Positions 49,680 to 61,322 of a stretch of 64,000 nucleotides of DNA are shown in pieces (positions within the stretch are counted from its first letter, which is position 1; every line of letters starts with the position of its first letter). Where the stretch lies: contig NZ_LZHZ01000035.1 of the NCBI RefSeq assembly GCF_001667505.1, forward strand, positions 62,001 through 126,000, read 5' to 3'. Made by a program: the position numbers and the translations under genes. The stretch comes from Mycobacterium sp. ACS1612 (GTDB taxonomy: Bacteria; Actinomycetota; Actinomycetes; Mycobacteriales; Mycobacteriaceae). The notes below the pieces were generated by a model. The model was not told the DNA's origin. It did not search any database and saw only the letters and a list, made by a program, of their open reading frames with translations.

Positions 49680-50300
49680 TTACTTGGTGCCGAAGATGCG
49701 GTCCCCGGCGTCGCCGAGGCCAGGCAGGATGTAGCCGTGCTCGTCGAGCTGACGGTCGATGGCCGCGGTGTAGATCGGCACCTCGGGGTGTGCGGCCTGC
49801 ATCGCGGCGATGCCTTCCGGACAGGTCAGCAGGCAGACGAATTTGATCGATTTGGGACCGCATTCCTTCAGCCGGTCCACCGCAGCCACCGCCGAGTTGC
49901 CGGTTGCGAGCATCGGGTCGACCACCACCACGTCGCGTTCGGACAGTTCGCCGGGCAATTTGAAGTAATACTCAACGGCGACAAGTGTTTTGGGATCGCG
50001 GTAGAGGCCGATATGCCCAACGCGGGCACCGGGCACCACGTTGAGCATGCCGTCCAGGATCCCGGTGCCCGCACGCAGGATCGACACGAAGACCAGCTTC
50101 TTGCCGTCGATCACCTTGCCGGTGGTGCTTTCCAACGGTGTGTCGATCGCGACGTCGTGCAGCGGCATGTCGCGCAGCACCTCGTAGGCCATCAACGCCG
50201 AGATTTCCTGCAACAGTTGGCGGAAACTCTTGGTGGACGCGTCTTTCCGCCGCATCAGCGTGAGTTTGTGCTGCACCAGCGGATGGTCGATCAGTTGCAC
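49680..50300 (-). CDS. upp: uracil phosphoribosyltransferase
   Basis: 206 residues from GTG at 50300. UPRTase motifs: [39 protein letters not shown] loop [18 protein letters not shown] and the uracil-binding [17 protein letters not shown] at the C-terminus. Converts uracil and PRPP to UMP. It is the third gene of a unit with a DUF1688 (URC4) protein (13-bp gap) and a GTP-cyclohydrolase-II-like URC1 protein, so here it may feed a uracil-degrading route (URC6 equivalent) rather than simple salvage. Confidence 0.95.
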   Translation of the reverse strand: MQLIDHPLVQHKLTLMRRKDASTKSFRQLLQEISALMAYEVLRDMPLHDVAIDTPLESTTGKVIDGKKLVFVSILRAGTGILDGMLNVVPGARVGHIGLYRDPKTLVAVEYYFKLPGELSERDVVVVDPMLATGNSAVAAVDRLKECGPKSIKFVCLLTCPEGIAAMQAAHPEVPIYTAAIDRQLDEHGYILPGLGDAGDRIFGTK

Positions 50301-50313
50301 GGCGGCCACGGCG

Positions 50314-51495
50314 CTAGAACACCGTCCCGTCGCTGACGATGGACAGCGGGGGACGCCCATCGCGCAGGCGCGCGGCGAGCGCTCTGCCCGCGGCCCACGT
50401 GCCGCCCTCGAGCACGCACGCCAGCGGCATCCGATCGGCGTCCACACCCAGACGGGTGCGCACCAGCGGGGCCAGCTCGTCGAGCAGGGCCACGGTCAGC
50501 GCCCGCCAGTCGACCACGAGCTCGTCGCCGACGTCCCAGCTGCGCGCCGCCCAATCCGGATCGCGCAGCCGCAGCACACCGGTGTCCAACAGCAGGCCGC
50601 CGTTGCGATACTCGGGGAGCCCGGTCAGTTCGTCGAGGCCGTCCACCTGCACGCCCGCGGATTGAAACGGTTCTGACAGCGAGTACGTCAGCCACTGCGA
50701 CAGCTTGTGAAACGGCATCCAGCCGTCGGTCAGCCCTGCGCCGGGCACGCCGTCGTGGCGCCAGCAGTCGCCGAGCGCTTCGTCACCGATGTTGTTGGGC
50801 GCCAACCAGACTCGCGACAACGAAACCAGCACTCGAGCGAGGATGTCGTGTGCGGCGATTCGCGATCCGACGTCGAAGAGGTCCGCCGGTCGGGTGTGCG
50901 CTCCCAGCGCGTCGGCCAGTCGGTGCAGCACCGCCACCCGGCCCTCCAAACCCACCAGCGGGTTTGCGGGTCCGCACTGGAACGCCTCGGCCAATTTGTC
51001 GACGGTGAGCGCGCGCAGACCCACGGTATCGACCTGTGGCAGGGCATCGCCGGAGAACAGTCCGCTGCAGAACGCGTGCCAACTGGCCACGCCGAGCCCC
51101 TCGGACCGGGCGAACCGCTGGCCGGTCGCCGCTTCCAGATACTGCCAGCGCGGTCCGGCGCCCGCGTCGAGCAACACGCTGACCACGGTGAGATCGATCA
51201 TCGCCGCGAGATCGAGGTCGGCCTTCCGGTCCACGCCGCCCGCTTCGAAGTGCCGCCAGCGACTGTGCAACGGAACCCGCAGATCGGGATAGCGAGCGCG
51301 GGTGACGTCGACGACCTCGTCGGCGGCCGCGGAAAGCGAGTCGTCGTCGACGACGAACCAGGGGGAGTCGCCCGCCCGGGCCCGGTTCAGCAGAAACTGT
51401 GCGCGCTGCCGGATCGCGGTGGTGCTGCGCAACGCCGCCGCCGCGCCCGCGGGGCGGTTGACGTCGTGCTCGGCCCGCACGCCGACCAGGCTCAT
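50314..51495 (-). CDS. DUF1688 / URC4-like uracil catabolism protein
   Basis: 393 residues from ATG at 51495, overlapping the upstream stop (ATGA). DUF1688 segments: [60 protein letters not shown] and [20 protein letters not shown]4 of the yeast Lachancea kluyveri is required for growth on uracil as nitrogen source; its chemical step is not settled. Coupling to a URC1-like gene and to upp strongly supports that pathway here. Confidence 0.88.
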   Translation of the reverse strand: MSLVGVRAEHDVNRPAGAAAALRSTTAIRQRAQFLLNRARAGDSPWFVVDDDSLSAAADEVVDVTRARYPDLRVPLHSRWRHFEAGGVDRKADLDLAAMIDLTVVSVLLDAGAGPRWQYLEAATGQRFARSEGLGVASWHAFCSGLFSGDALPQVDTVGLRALTVDKLAEAFQCGPANPLVGLEGRVAVLHRLADALGAHTRPADLFDVGSRIAAHDILARVLVSLSRVWLAPNNIGDEALGDCWRHDGVPGAGLTDGWMPFHKLSQWLTYSLSEPFQSAGVQVDGLDELTGLPEYRNGGLLLDTGVLRLRDPDWAARSWDVGDELVVDWRALTVALLDELAPLVRTRLGVDADRMPLACVLEGGTWAAGRALAARLRDGRPPLSIVSDGTVF

Positions 51496-52778
51496 CCGTC
51501 GAGCCCCCGGCCCTTCGCCTTGCGTAACTCCTCGGCGTCGGGCACCGGTCCGGGGGTGAAGTAGCCCGCCGCCGTCTTCGCATCGATCTCCACCCGCGCG
51601 TCCGCCGGGATCAGCGCGTCGGGGATGTTCACCCGCTCGCCGACCTCGATCCCCGACGAGGTGATGGCGTCGTACTTCATATTGCTCATCGAGACCAATC
51701 GGTGGATTTTGCTGATGCCCAACCAATGCAGCACATCGGGCATCAACTCCTGGAAACGCATGTCCTGCACGCCCGCCACACATTCTGTGCGGGTGAAGTA
51801 CGCCTCGGCGGTGTCGCCGCCGACTTGGCGCTTACGCGCGTTGTAGACCAGGAATTTGGTCACCTCGCCCAGCGCACGCCCCTCCTTGCGTGAGTAGGCG
51901 ACCAGGCCGACCCCGCCGCGCTGGGCGCCGAGGATGCACTCCTCGATCGCGTGCGTCAGATAGGGGCGGCAGGTGCAGATGTCCGACCCGAAGACGTCGG
52001 AACCGTTGCATTCGTCGTGCACCCTTGCGGTCAGTTCGACGCTGGGATCGCTCAGGTCGCGGGCATTGCCGAAGATGTAGACGGTCTGCCCGCCGATGGG
52101 CGGCAGGAAGACCTCCAGGTCCGACCGCGTCACGAGTTCGGGATACATGCCGCCGGTTTCCTCGAACAGCACACGGCGCAGGCTCGTCTCGCTGCAGCCG
52201 AACCGCTGCGCCACGCCCGGCAGGTGCCAGACCGGTTCGATGGCCGCCTTGGTCACCAGCGCGGCGCCGGTCGGCAGCAGGATCCGACCGTCGGGCACCA
52301 GCCGACCCTTTTGAACGGCTTCGGTGACCTCCGGCACGATCACGTGCGCTTTGGTGATGGCGATCGTCGGCCTGATGTCGTAGCCGGCGGCGAGATCGGC
52401 GGCATAGACATCGGCCACCATCGCGCCCCACGGGTCCAGGCTGACGATCCTGCCGGGTTCGCCCCATCTCGGATAGGGGCCGATGTCGTCGGTGGGCGCG
52501 GTGTCGGTCAGATCGGCGCGGTGCTCACGCGAGAGCGCGCCGGACGCCACTGCCAGGGCGCGGTAGACGCTGTACGAACCGCTGTGCGTGCCGATCACAT
52601 TGCGGTGGGCCCGCTTGGTGGTGGTGCCGATCAGCGGTCCGCGTTCGGCCGCGGTCGGCGCACCCCAGCCAATCGTCGGCGCGTCGAGGCCGCCGCTGTG
52701 TGAGGTCAGCCTGATGTGCCGCGAGCCGCCGTTCGACGCAGCAGGCGATGGCGCGTCGGCACCGGTATCAGCAGACAT
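51492..52778 (-). CDS. GTP cyclohydrolase II-like protein, URC1 type
   Basis: 428 residues from ATG at 52778. The zinc site is retained: CNGSDVFGSDICTC gives Cys-x10-Cys-x-Cys as in RibA. A long N-terminal extension (about 200 residues) and the absence of a fused RibB domain distinguish URC1 from riboflavin-pathway RibA. Further motifs: YSRKEGRALGEVTKFLVYNA and SMSNMKYDAITSSGI. Predicted to act on a uracil-derived nucleotide in uracil catabolism. First gene of the URC1-URC4-upp unit. Confidence 0.87.
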   Translation of the reverse strand: MSADTGADAPSPAASNGGSRHIRLTSHSGGLDAPTIGWGAPTAAERGPLIGTTTKRAHRNVIGTHSGSYSVYRALAVASGALSREHRADLTDTAPTDDIGPYPRWGEPGRIVSLDPWGAMVADVYAADLAAGYDIRPTIAITKAHVIVPEVTEAVQKGRLVPDGRILLPTGAALVTKAAIEPVWHLPGVAQRFGCSETSLRRVLFEETGGMYPELVTRSDLEVFLPPIGGQTVYIFGNARDLSDPSVELTARVHDECNGSDVFGSDICTCRPYLTHAIEECILGAQRGGVGLVAYSRKEGRALGEVTKFLVYNARKRQVGGDTAEAYFTRTECVAGVQDMRFQELMPDVLHWLGISKIHRLVSMSNMKYDAITSSGIEVGERVNIPDALIPADARVEIDAKTAAGYFTPGPVPDAEELRKAKGRGLDG

Positions 52779-52925
52779 GGTCGTCCTCAGTCGAGAAGGC
52801 GCAAGCATATCCACTCTGCCCTGTCGGCGCCGGTCGTGCAGAACCATTGACCGCGACACGCCACAGCAAACACCAATTTGGCGACACCGCGTACCGTCGG
52901 CAAACGTCGCGCGTACCATCACGAC

Positions 52926-53480
52926 ATGCTGGGGGAGGACGTCTCCGACCGGTTCGACTACCTGTTCGAGCCGCTGGAAGCCGACGAGTCGGCCGGTGAC
53001 GGCGGCGACGCGGCGAAGTCCGTCGTTGCGCGACCTCAGGAGGACGGCCGCTGGTCACGCCGGATCGTCCTGTCCGGCATGGTTCTAGCAACCCTGGCTG
53101 CCACGGCGGCAACGGTCGTCGTCCTGCTCCAACCGGCCCGGCCGACCCAGCCCCTCGTCACACCTACCGACACCACGCTGCTGCCGATGGCGACGTCGAC
53201 CGCACCACCTGCGGCGATGCCGACCCCGACGGGATCGCCCGTACCCGTACTGCCAGCGACCGTCAGCACGTCTGCGGCCCGCCCACCGGCTCCACCGCCG
53301 AGTGTCGCCACGCCCGCACCGCCCGCCGCGCCGCCAAGCCCCGCTCCCAGCGCGCCACCGGCCACCCGCGCGCCGATCAGCGTCAGCCCCCAGACACGTG
53401 CGCCGTTCCCGAACCACAGTCCGCCACGGAAGAACGACGACGGCGGCGGACTGCTCGGCGGACTCGGCGGGCTTCTGTAA
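52926..53480 (+). CDS. single-pass membrane protein with Pro/Thr-rich external tail
   Basis: 184 residues. Acidic cytoplasmic N-terminus (DVSDRFDYLFEPLEADES), one TM segment about residues 46-68 (VLSGMVLATLAATAATVVVLL), then a low-complexity Pro/Ala/Thr region typical of O-mannosylated cell-wall-spanning tails, and a Gly/Leu-rich end (GGGLLGGLGGLL). No domain is recognised. Divergent from the URC cluster and upstream of an acyltransferase gene. Confidence 0.78.
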   Translation: MLGEDVSDRFDYLFEPLEADESAGDGGDAAKSVVARPQEDGRWSRRIVLSGMVLATLAATAATVVVLLQPARPTQPLVTPTDTTLLPMATSTAPPAAMPTPTGSPVPVLPATVSTSAARPPAPPPSVATPAPPAAPPSPAPSAPPATRAPISVSPQTRAPFPNHSPPRKNDDGGGLLGGLGGLL

Positions 53481-53626
53481 TCCGCGACACGCGGGTTTTA
53501 CAGCAAGCACACAGCATTTGGTGCACGGCAATCGGTCGATGGCGCTGTTATTCTGCCAACGCCGGGGGTTGCGCCGCCGGCGTCGTGATCCGAAACAGCA
53601 GAGTCCCTCACGAAAAGAGTTTTGTG

Positions 53627-54868
53627 CGCACCGGAGAGATCAAAGCCCTATCCGGCTTGCGCATCGTTGCCGCGGTGTGGGTGGTGCTGTTTCACTTCCG
53701 GCCGTGGCTTGAGGTGTCGGCGCCGGGCTTCAGATCGGCGCTGGCACCGGTGATCAATTGCGGTGCCCAGGGCGTCGACCTGTTCTTCATCCTCAGCGGA
53801 TTCGTGTTGACGTGGAATTACCTCGACCGCATGGGCGAGTCGTTTTCGATGCCGGAAACCCTGCATTTCCTGTGGCTGCGGTTGGCCAGGGTGTGGCCGG
53901 TCTACGTGGTCACGCTGCACCTCGCGCTGGGATGGATCATCTTCACGCTCTATGTCGGCCACCTGCCGTCACCAGTGGCCGATCAGTTCAGCGCCGTCAG
54001 CTACGCCCGGCAGCTGCTGTTGGTGCAGTTGTGGTTCCAGCCGTTCTTCGACGGCTCCAGCTGGGACGGCCCCGCCTGGTCGATCAGCGCTGAGTGGCTC
54101 GCGTACCTGATGTTCGGCGTCTTGGTTCTGGCGATCTTCCGGATCGCCAGGGCCACCCGGGTCAGGGGCTTGCTGGTAATGGCGGCCCTGGCGTGCCTGC
54201 CGCCGACGCTGCTGCTGCTTGCGACCGGCCACTTCTACACCCCGTGGAGTTGGCTCCCGCGCATCGTCATGCAGTTCACCGCGGGGGCGCTGGCGTGCGC
54301 GGCGGTCCGCAAGATGCGACCGTCCGACCAGACCCGCCGACGCGCCGGATATCTGTCGCTGGCGATCGGCCTCGGCATCATCGGCATCCTGTACTTCCTC
54401 GACGCACACCCGGTGCCCAAGGTGTCGGATTCCAGCGGGCTGGTCGACGTCTTGTTCGTCCCGTTGGTGGTGACCCTGGCCATCGGAGTCGGCAGCCTGC
54501 CGCGACTGTTGGGTACCCGGGTGATGGCGTACGGCGGCTACATCTCGTTCAGCCTGTACATGGTCCACGAGATCGTGCACACCGCGTGGAACTGGTTCAC
54601 CGCTCAGTTCGAGATCGTGCTCACCCCGAGTTGGTCGGCGAAGTTGATCATGGTCGGCGTGTTCGCGGTCGCCCTTGTCTGCGCGGTGCTGCTGTACGAA
54701 TTCGTCGAAGAACCGGCGCGGATCTGGATGCGCAGGATGGTCAAGGAGCGACGACTTCCCGTAGCCGACCCGCATTCCGAGGAACCCGACCCGACGCAGA
54801 ACAAGTTGCAAACCATCCGCGGCTCCCGACAGGTGCCCGCGAACACCGTCTCCGCGCGCGCCGGCTGA
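53627..54868 (+). CDS. acyltransferase 3 family membrane protein (Rv0517-like)
   Basis: 413 residues from GTG at 53627, preceded by AAAAGAG; a GTG at 53585 would add 14 residues but lacks a ribosome-binding site. Acyltransferase-3 hallmarks: LSGLRIVAAVWVVLFHFRP with the catalytic His, DLFFILSGFVLTWNY, WSISAEWLAYLMFGV, and about ten TM segments; soluble basic tail. The family O-acylates cell-surface sugars using cytoplasmic acyl-CoA. Followed by an SGNH hydrolase gene, the same order as Rv0517-Rv0518. Confidence 0.9.
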   Translation, partial: RTGEIKALSGLRIVAAVWVVLFHFRPWLEVSAPGFRSALAPVINCGAQGVDLFFILSGFVLTWNYLDRMGESFSMPETLHFLWLRLARVWPVYVVTLHLALGWIIFTLYVGHLPSPVADQFSAVSYARQLLLVQLWFQPFFDGSSWDGPAWSISAEWLAYLMFGVLVLAIFRIARATRVRGLLVMAALACLPPTLLLLATGHFYTPWSWLPRIVMQFTAGALACAAVRKMRPSDQTRRRAGYLSLAIGLGIIGILYFLDAHPVPKVSDSSGLVDVLFVPLVVTLAIGVGSLPRLLGTRVMAYGGYISFSLYMVHEIVHTAWNWFTAQFEIVLTPSWSAKLIMVGVFAVALVCAVLLYEFVEEPARIWMRRMVKERRLPVADPHSEEPDPTQNKLQTIRGSRQVPANTVSARAG

Positions 54869-54974
54869 CGTAGCGAATTGCCCTGCGCGCGACCGCAAGC
54901 AGCGTTTTCACAACGTGTTGCCTACAATTGCGACCCGCTCGGCGATTCCCAGGATCGGATCGTAGGCTGTTCCG

Positions 54975-55667
54975 GTGAGTCGTCTGTTCACGTTCGTCGT
55001 TGCGATCGCCCTGCTGATCGGCCTGTCGATTTCGGCCCCAACACCGGTGCGGCACAACGAGATAAAGACGCTGGACGCCTCGCTCAATCGCATCGCAGTG
55101 ATAGGGGACTCGTACACCACCGGCACGGATCTCGGCGGCCTGGGCGCCAAGGGATGGACGACGCGCGCCTGGCAGTTGCTGGCGCGCGACGGTGTCCGGG
55201 TGGCGCCCGACGTGGCCGCTGAGGGCGGCGCCGGCTACGGCACCCGCGGAAACCACGGCAGCGTGTTCGAGGACCTGACGGCCGATGCGGTCAAGCCAGA
55301 CGACGCGCTGGTGGTGTTCTACGGCTCCCGAAACGACCAGAACGTCGACCCGACTCAATTGTCGGTCCTGGTTTGGGGCACCTTCCAATTAGCCCGTCGC
55401 ACAGCACCATCGGCGAAGTTCCTGGTGATCGGTCCGCCTTGGCCGACCGCCGACCCGCCCGCATGGGTGCTCGGCATCCGGGACGCGCTGAAGTATCAGT
55501 CAGGGGTCGCGGGGGCGACGTTCATCGATCCGATCGCCCAGGGTTGGTTCGTCGGACACCCGGAGTTGATCGGCAAGGACGGCGTGCATCCCACCGACGC
55601 CGGGCACGCCTACATGGCTGAAAAGATCGCGCCACTCATCAGCGCACAACTCAGTCGGCAGATCTGA
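54975..55667 (+). CDS. secreted SGNH/GDSL hydrolase (Rv0518-like)
   Basis: 230 residues from GTG at 54975. Signal peptide/anchor FTFVVAIALLIGLSISAP. Block I IAVIGDSYTTG with nucleophile S46; block III SRNDQN; block V DGVHPTDAGH with the Asp and His. SGNH domains work with acyltransferase-3 proteins in surface O-acetylation as a transferase or esterase partner; the neighbouring gene supplies such a protein. Ends before a strong bidirectional terminator. Confidence 0.9.
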   Translation: MSRLFTFVVAIALLIGLSISAPTPVRHNEIKTLDASLNRIAVIGDSYTTGTDLGGLGAKGWTTRAWQLLARDGVRVAPDVAAEGGAGYGTRGNHGSVFEDLTADAVKPDDALVVFYGSRNDQNVDPTQLSVLVWGTFQLARRTAPSAKFLVIGPPWPTADPPAWVLGIRDALKYQSGVAGATFIDPIAQGWFVGHPELIGKDGVHPTDAGHAYMAEKIAPLISAQLSRQI

Positions 55668-55672
55668 CGACA

Positions 55673-55704
55673 ACGCCCCGCAAGCCGGATGACTTGCGGG
55701 GCGT
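55673..55704. terminator. bidirectional terminator hairpin
   Basis: A perfect 12-bp stem ACGCCCCGCAAG (55673-55684) pairs with CTTGCGGGGCGT (55693-55704) around an 8-nt loop. It sits between the convergent SGNH hydrolase and katG stops. No U-tract follows, as is usual in mycobacteria. Confidence 0.8.
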
Positions 55705-55718
55705 CGCCGTTGGTTCGA

Positions 55719-57959
<2,241 letters not shown>

Positions 57960-57995
57960 AACATTCCTTCCGAGGGTGGGTGTTACGGGCTGTGA

Positions 57996-58451
57996 TCACG
58001 GGTGTGATCGCGTCGCTTGTGATGCCGAGCAGTCGGGGCACAGACCCCAGTAGATGACCTCGGCCTCGTCGAGCACGAAGCCGTCGAGCGCGCCGTCGGG
58101 GTCCGACGGAGTCAGGCACGGCGCCTCGCCGACCGCGCAGTCGACGTCTGCGATGACGCCGCAGGACCGGCAGACCACATGGTGGTGGTTGTCACCGACG
58201 CGCGACTCGTAGCGGGCGACCGAACCTGAGGGCTGGATCCGTCGGACCAAGCCTGCGGTCGTCAGGGCGGCGAGTACGTCGTAAACCGCCTGCCGCGACA
58301 CATCGGGCAGGTCAGACCGCACGGCACCGAAGATCGACTCGGTGTCGGCGTGCGGAAGCGCGTGCACCGCCTGCAGCACCGCCAACCGGGGCCGCGTCAC
58401 GCGCAGATCAGCGGCGCGCAGCCGATCTGCGTAGTCGGGTGCGGACGTCAC
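57996..58451 (-). CDS. furA: ferric uptake regulator FurA
   Basis: 151 residues from GTG at 58451, the start that matches the known VTSxPDYAxxLR beginning; an upstream ATG at 58487 lies in the promoter. DNA-binding domain with LPDVSRQAVYDVLAALTTAG, metal site NHHHVVCRSCG and C-terminal GLCPDCSASQ. Represses furA-katG under non-oxidising conditions. Confidence 0.96.
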   Translation of the reverse strand: MTSAPDYADRLRAADLRVTRPRLAVLQAVHALPHADTESIFGAVRSDLPDVSRQAVYDVLAALTTAGLVRRIQPSGSVARYESRVGDNHHHVVCRSCGVIADVDCAVGEAPCLTPSDPDGALDGFVLDEAEVIYWGLCPDCSASQATRSHP

Positions 58452-58458
58452 GGCACCT

Positions 58459-58487
58459 AATATCGTCCCTTTTCTGGAATGGGTCAA
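58459..58487 (-). promoter_or_regulatory. furA promoter and FurA box
   Basis: On the minus strand TTGACC (58487-58482), 17 bp, GATATT (58464-58459). The intervening CATTCCAGAAAAGGGAC-like stretch matches the AT-rich FurA-binding box known upstream of mycobacterial furA genes. The transcript would begin within a few bases of the GTG at 58451, as reported for M. tuberculosis furA. Confidence 0.75.
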
Positions 58488-58676
58488 GTATTTCCGCAGG
58501 CCATTTTGGGCCGAGTCGGGGGCGTGTTCGGTCGAGAAAGAATCGCGTCGATTTCATGGCTCCCGCACACGTTGCCATTGCGGCATGGTGCTCACCACAC
58601 CACTTATCCGCGAATTCTCCGAGCGCGCAACGCAACAGCGCGCACGTTCGTCGATGTCGCCTCCGGAAGGCAAGCA

Positions 58677-59540
58677 ATGGCCCTACTCGCACCCCCAGCG
58701 CCCGCGCGCACCACGTCGCGTGATGTGTTCCTGCCGGGCGATGCCCGTCACCAGTCCCGGCTTCCCACGCTGCGTCGCAGGTTGCGCTGGCCGCTCGGGA
58801 TCTACACCACGCCCGTGCTGATCTTGGTGGTCTGGGAGTTCCTGGCCCGGGCGGGTTTCCTCAAGCCGTCGTATGCGCCTGCGCCGTCGGACATCCTGAG
58901 CACGACGGTGGAGTTGTGGCGGGACGGAGTGCTCGGCCCCGATCTGTCGATATCCTTGCAGCGGGCGGGAATTGGGTTGGCCATCGGGTTGGCCCTCGGC
59001 ATCGTGACCGGAGTGCTCGGCGGTTTTCTGCGCACTGGCGAGTACGTCTTCAACGGGGTCACGCAGATCTTGAACACCATCCCGCTGCTCGCCGTGCTTC
59101 CGCTGTTTGTCGTCTGGTTCGGCATCGACGAACTGACCAAGGTCTTGTTGATCGCGTTCGGCGCCGGGGTGCCGATGTACCTCAACCTGTTCGCGGCGAT
59201 CCGCGGGGTCGACCAGCGGCTGATCGAGATGGCCCGCACCACGGGCGCGGGCTCCTGGCGGATCGTCACCCGGGTGCTCGTTCCCGGGGCGCTACCAGGT
59301 TTCCTTGTAGGTCTTCGGTTTTCGCTGGCCTACAGCATCCTGGGCCTGGTCGCCGCGGAGACGGTCAATGCCGACGAAGGCCTCGGCTTCATGATCACCC
59401 AGGCCCAGACCTATCTGCAGACCAACAAGGTCTTCGTCGGCCTGGTGATCTACTCGGTCCTCGGTCTGCTGGCCGACCAGTTCGTCCGGATCCTCGAGCG
59501 GGTGCTGCTGCGGTGGCGCCCTAGTTATGAGGCGCTGTGA
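58677..59540 (+). CDS. ABC transporter permease, sulfonate/nitrate/taurine type
   Basis: 287 residues from ATG at 58677 with GGAAGG upstream. About six TM segments and the EAA-loop (TGAGSWRIVTRVLVPGALPG) that docks on the ATPase. Belongs to the SsuC/TauC/NrtB group. It overlaps the ATPase gene by 4 bp (GTGA). Context with an FMN monooxygenase points to organosulfur uptake. Confidence 0.9.
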   Translation: MALLAPPAPARTTSRDVFLPGDARHQSRLPTLRRRLRWPLGIYTTPVLILVVWEFLARAGFLKPSYAPAPSDILSTTVELWRDGVLGPDLSISLQRAGIGLAIGLALGIVTGVLGGFLRTGEYVFNGVTQILNTIPLLAVLPLFVVWFGIDELTKVLLIAFGAGVPMYLNLFAAIRGVDQRLIEMARTTGAGSWRIVTRVLVPGALPGFLVGLRFSLAYSILGLVAAETVNADEGLGFMITQAQTYLQTNKVFVGLVIYSVLGLLADQFVRILERVLLRWRPSYEAL

Positions 59541-60256
59541 CCGCGGCATCGCGCACTCAGACAGGGGTTTTCGCCGAGCAGGTGGTGCGCAGGTTCGGAG
59601 ATCGCGTGGTACTGGATCACCTCGACCTGATGATCGACGACGACGAACTCGTGGTCCTGCTCGGCCCGTCGGGCTGCGGCAAGAGCACCCTGCTGCGTCT
59701 GCTCGCGGGGCTGGACAAGCCGGACGGCGGTCGGATCGAGGTGCCCGCCAAGCGCGCGATCGTGTTCCAGGGCGACCGACTGCTGCCGTGGCAACGGGTG
59801 CTGCGCAACGTCACCCTGGGCCTGCGCGGCGCCGACGCCGACGACCGCGCCCGCAAGGCGTTGGCCGAAGTGAACCTCGCAAGTCGCGAAAAAGCCTGGC
59901 CCAAGCAACTTTCCGGCGGTGAGGCGCAACGGGTGGCGCTGGCAAGGGCGTTGGTCTCGGAGCCCGAGTTGGTGCTGCTCGACGAGCCGTTCGCCGCGCT
60001 GGACGCGATCACCCGGTTGCGCATGCACGACCTGGTGCGTGCGCTGCGCGGCAAGCACCACGCGTCCATGCTGCTGGTCACCCACGACGTCGACGAAGCG
60101 ATCGCGTTGGCCGACCGGATCGTCGTGATGAACAACGGCAGGATCGGCGACGCGCACACGGTCCGGCTGTCCGCCGCCGAGCGGGAGGCCAGCGTTGCCC
60201 GCGAGGAACTGCGCGCCGCTCTTCTCGTCGATCTCGGACTTGCCAGCCAGCATTAA
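59537..60256 (+). CDS. ABC transporter ATP-binding protein, sulfonate type
   Basis: 239 residues from GTG at 59537. Walker A GPSGCGKST, Q-loop VFQGDRLLPWQ, signature LSGGEAQRVALARAL, Walker B LVLLDEPFAALD and H-loop LVTHDVDEAI. SsuB/TauB group. Powers the transporter with the permease upstream and the lipoprotein downstream. Confidence 0.93.
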   Translation: MTAASRTQTGVFAEQVVRRFGDRVVLDHLDLMIDDDELVVLLGPSGCGKSTLLRLLAGLDKPDGGRIEVPAKRAIVFQGDRLLPWQRVLRNVTLGLRGADADDRARKALAEVNLASREKAWPKQLSGGEAQRVALARALVSEPELVLLDEPFAALDAITRLRMHDLVRALRGKHHASMLLVTHDVDEAIALADRIVVMNNGRIGDAHTVRLSAAEREASVAREELRAALLVDLGLASQH

Positions 60257-60275
60257 TTCCATTTCAGGAGAAATC

Positions 60276-61322
60276 ATGTCTCACAAGCCTTTCCGCGTCG
60301 GTTTCGTGGCGGTGCTGCTCACCGTCGCAAGCGTGCTCGCGGCGTGCTCGTCCTCGAAGGGGCCGGAAGCCCCGCTGAGTAGTTCCGGCGGTTCACCCGC
60401 GGCCAGCCACCCCGAGTGGAGCCAGTACACGTTCACCATCGGCGACAACGGCGGCGACGGCAGCGAGGAGCTGGCGAAGGTGACGGGCGCGTTCGACGAT
60501 GCGCCGTACAAGGTCAAGTTCGCGCGCTTCGACTACGGACCGCCGTTGGTGCAGGCCGCCGCCACCGGCGAAATCGACCTCGGTTACGTGGGCACGGTGC
60601 CGCCGATCACCGGTGCCGCCAAGCAGTTCGGCTTCAAGATCGTCGCCACCCAGCACGGTTCGGACCTCACCAAGGCCGCCGAGAACATCATCGTGGGGAA
60701 GGACTCGCGGATCGAGTCGCTCGCCGACCTGAGGGGTAAGAAGATCGCTGTCCCGCAGGGCAGTTCGGCGCACGGCCTGGCGCTGCTGGCGCTCAAGAGC
60801 GTCGGTCTGACGCCGAAGGACGTGCAACTGGTGTACCTCAGCCCGGCGGCGGGCGCGACGGCGTTCAACACCGGAAAGGTCGACGCCTGGTCGATCTGGA
60901 ATCCGCCGTCGGCGATCGCGGTCAAGGACGGTGCCCGCATTCTGGCCAAGGGGCTTCCGCCGATCGACCAGGTCAACAACTACTACGTGGCCAACGACAA
61001 GTCACTTGGCGATCCCACCAAACGAGCCGCGCTGGCCGATGTGTTGACGCGCATCGCGCGGATCTTCAACTGGGCTCAACTGCATCCCGACGAGTACGCC
61101 AAGGCGATCGCCAAGGAGACCGGTATCTCGAAGGAGGATGCGCGCACGACGGTGGACGCTTACCAGTTCAAGGTCACGCAGGTGCTGCCGGAGGACATCA
61201 AGGCCGAACAGGATCTCAGCGACGCTTTCTTCGAAGCCGGTGAGATCACCAAAAAGGTCGATGTCGCCGAGATCACCGACAACTTGCTGCCTTACGGCTT
61301 CGACAGCACCAAGCTGGCATGA
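60276..61322 (+). CDS. ABC transporter substrate-binding lipoprotein, sulfonate type
   Basis: 348 residues from ATG at 60276 with AGGAG upstream. Lipobox VLAAC with lipidated Cys24 after a signal peptide. The SsuA/TauA-like fold is seen in FDYGPPLVQAAATGEIDLGY, IAVPQGSSAHGLALLALKSV and VDAWSIWNPPSAIA. Captures an aliphatic sulfonate or similar anion outside the membrane. Overlaps the monooxygenase gene (ATGA). Confidence 0.92.
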   Translation: MSHKPFRVGFVAVLLTVASVLAACSSSKGPEAPLSSSGGSPAASHPEWSQYTFTIGDNGGDGSEELAKVTGAFDDAPYKVKFARFDYGPPLVQAAATGEIDLGYVGTVPPITGAAKQFGFKIVATQHGSDLTKAAENIIVGKDSRIESLADLRGKKIAVPQGSSAHGLALLALKSVGLTPKDVQLVYLSPAAGATAFNTGKVDAWSIWNPPSAIAVKDGARILAKGLPPIDQVNNYYVANDKSLGDPTKRAALADVLTRIARIFNWAQLHPDEYAKAIAKETGISKEDARTTVDAYQFKVTQVLPEDIKAEQDLSDAFFEAGEITKKVDVAEITDNLLPYGFDSTKLA

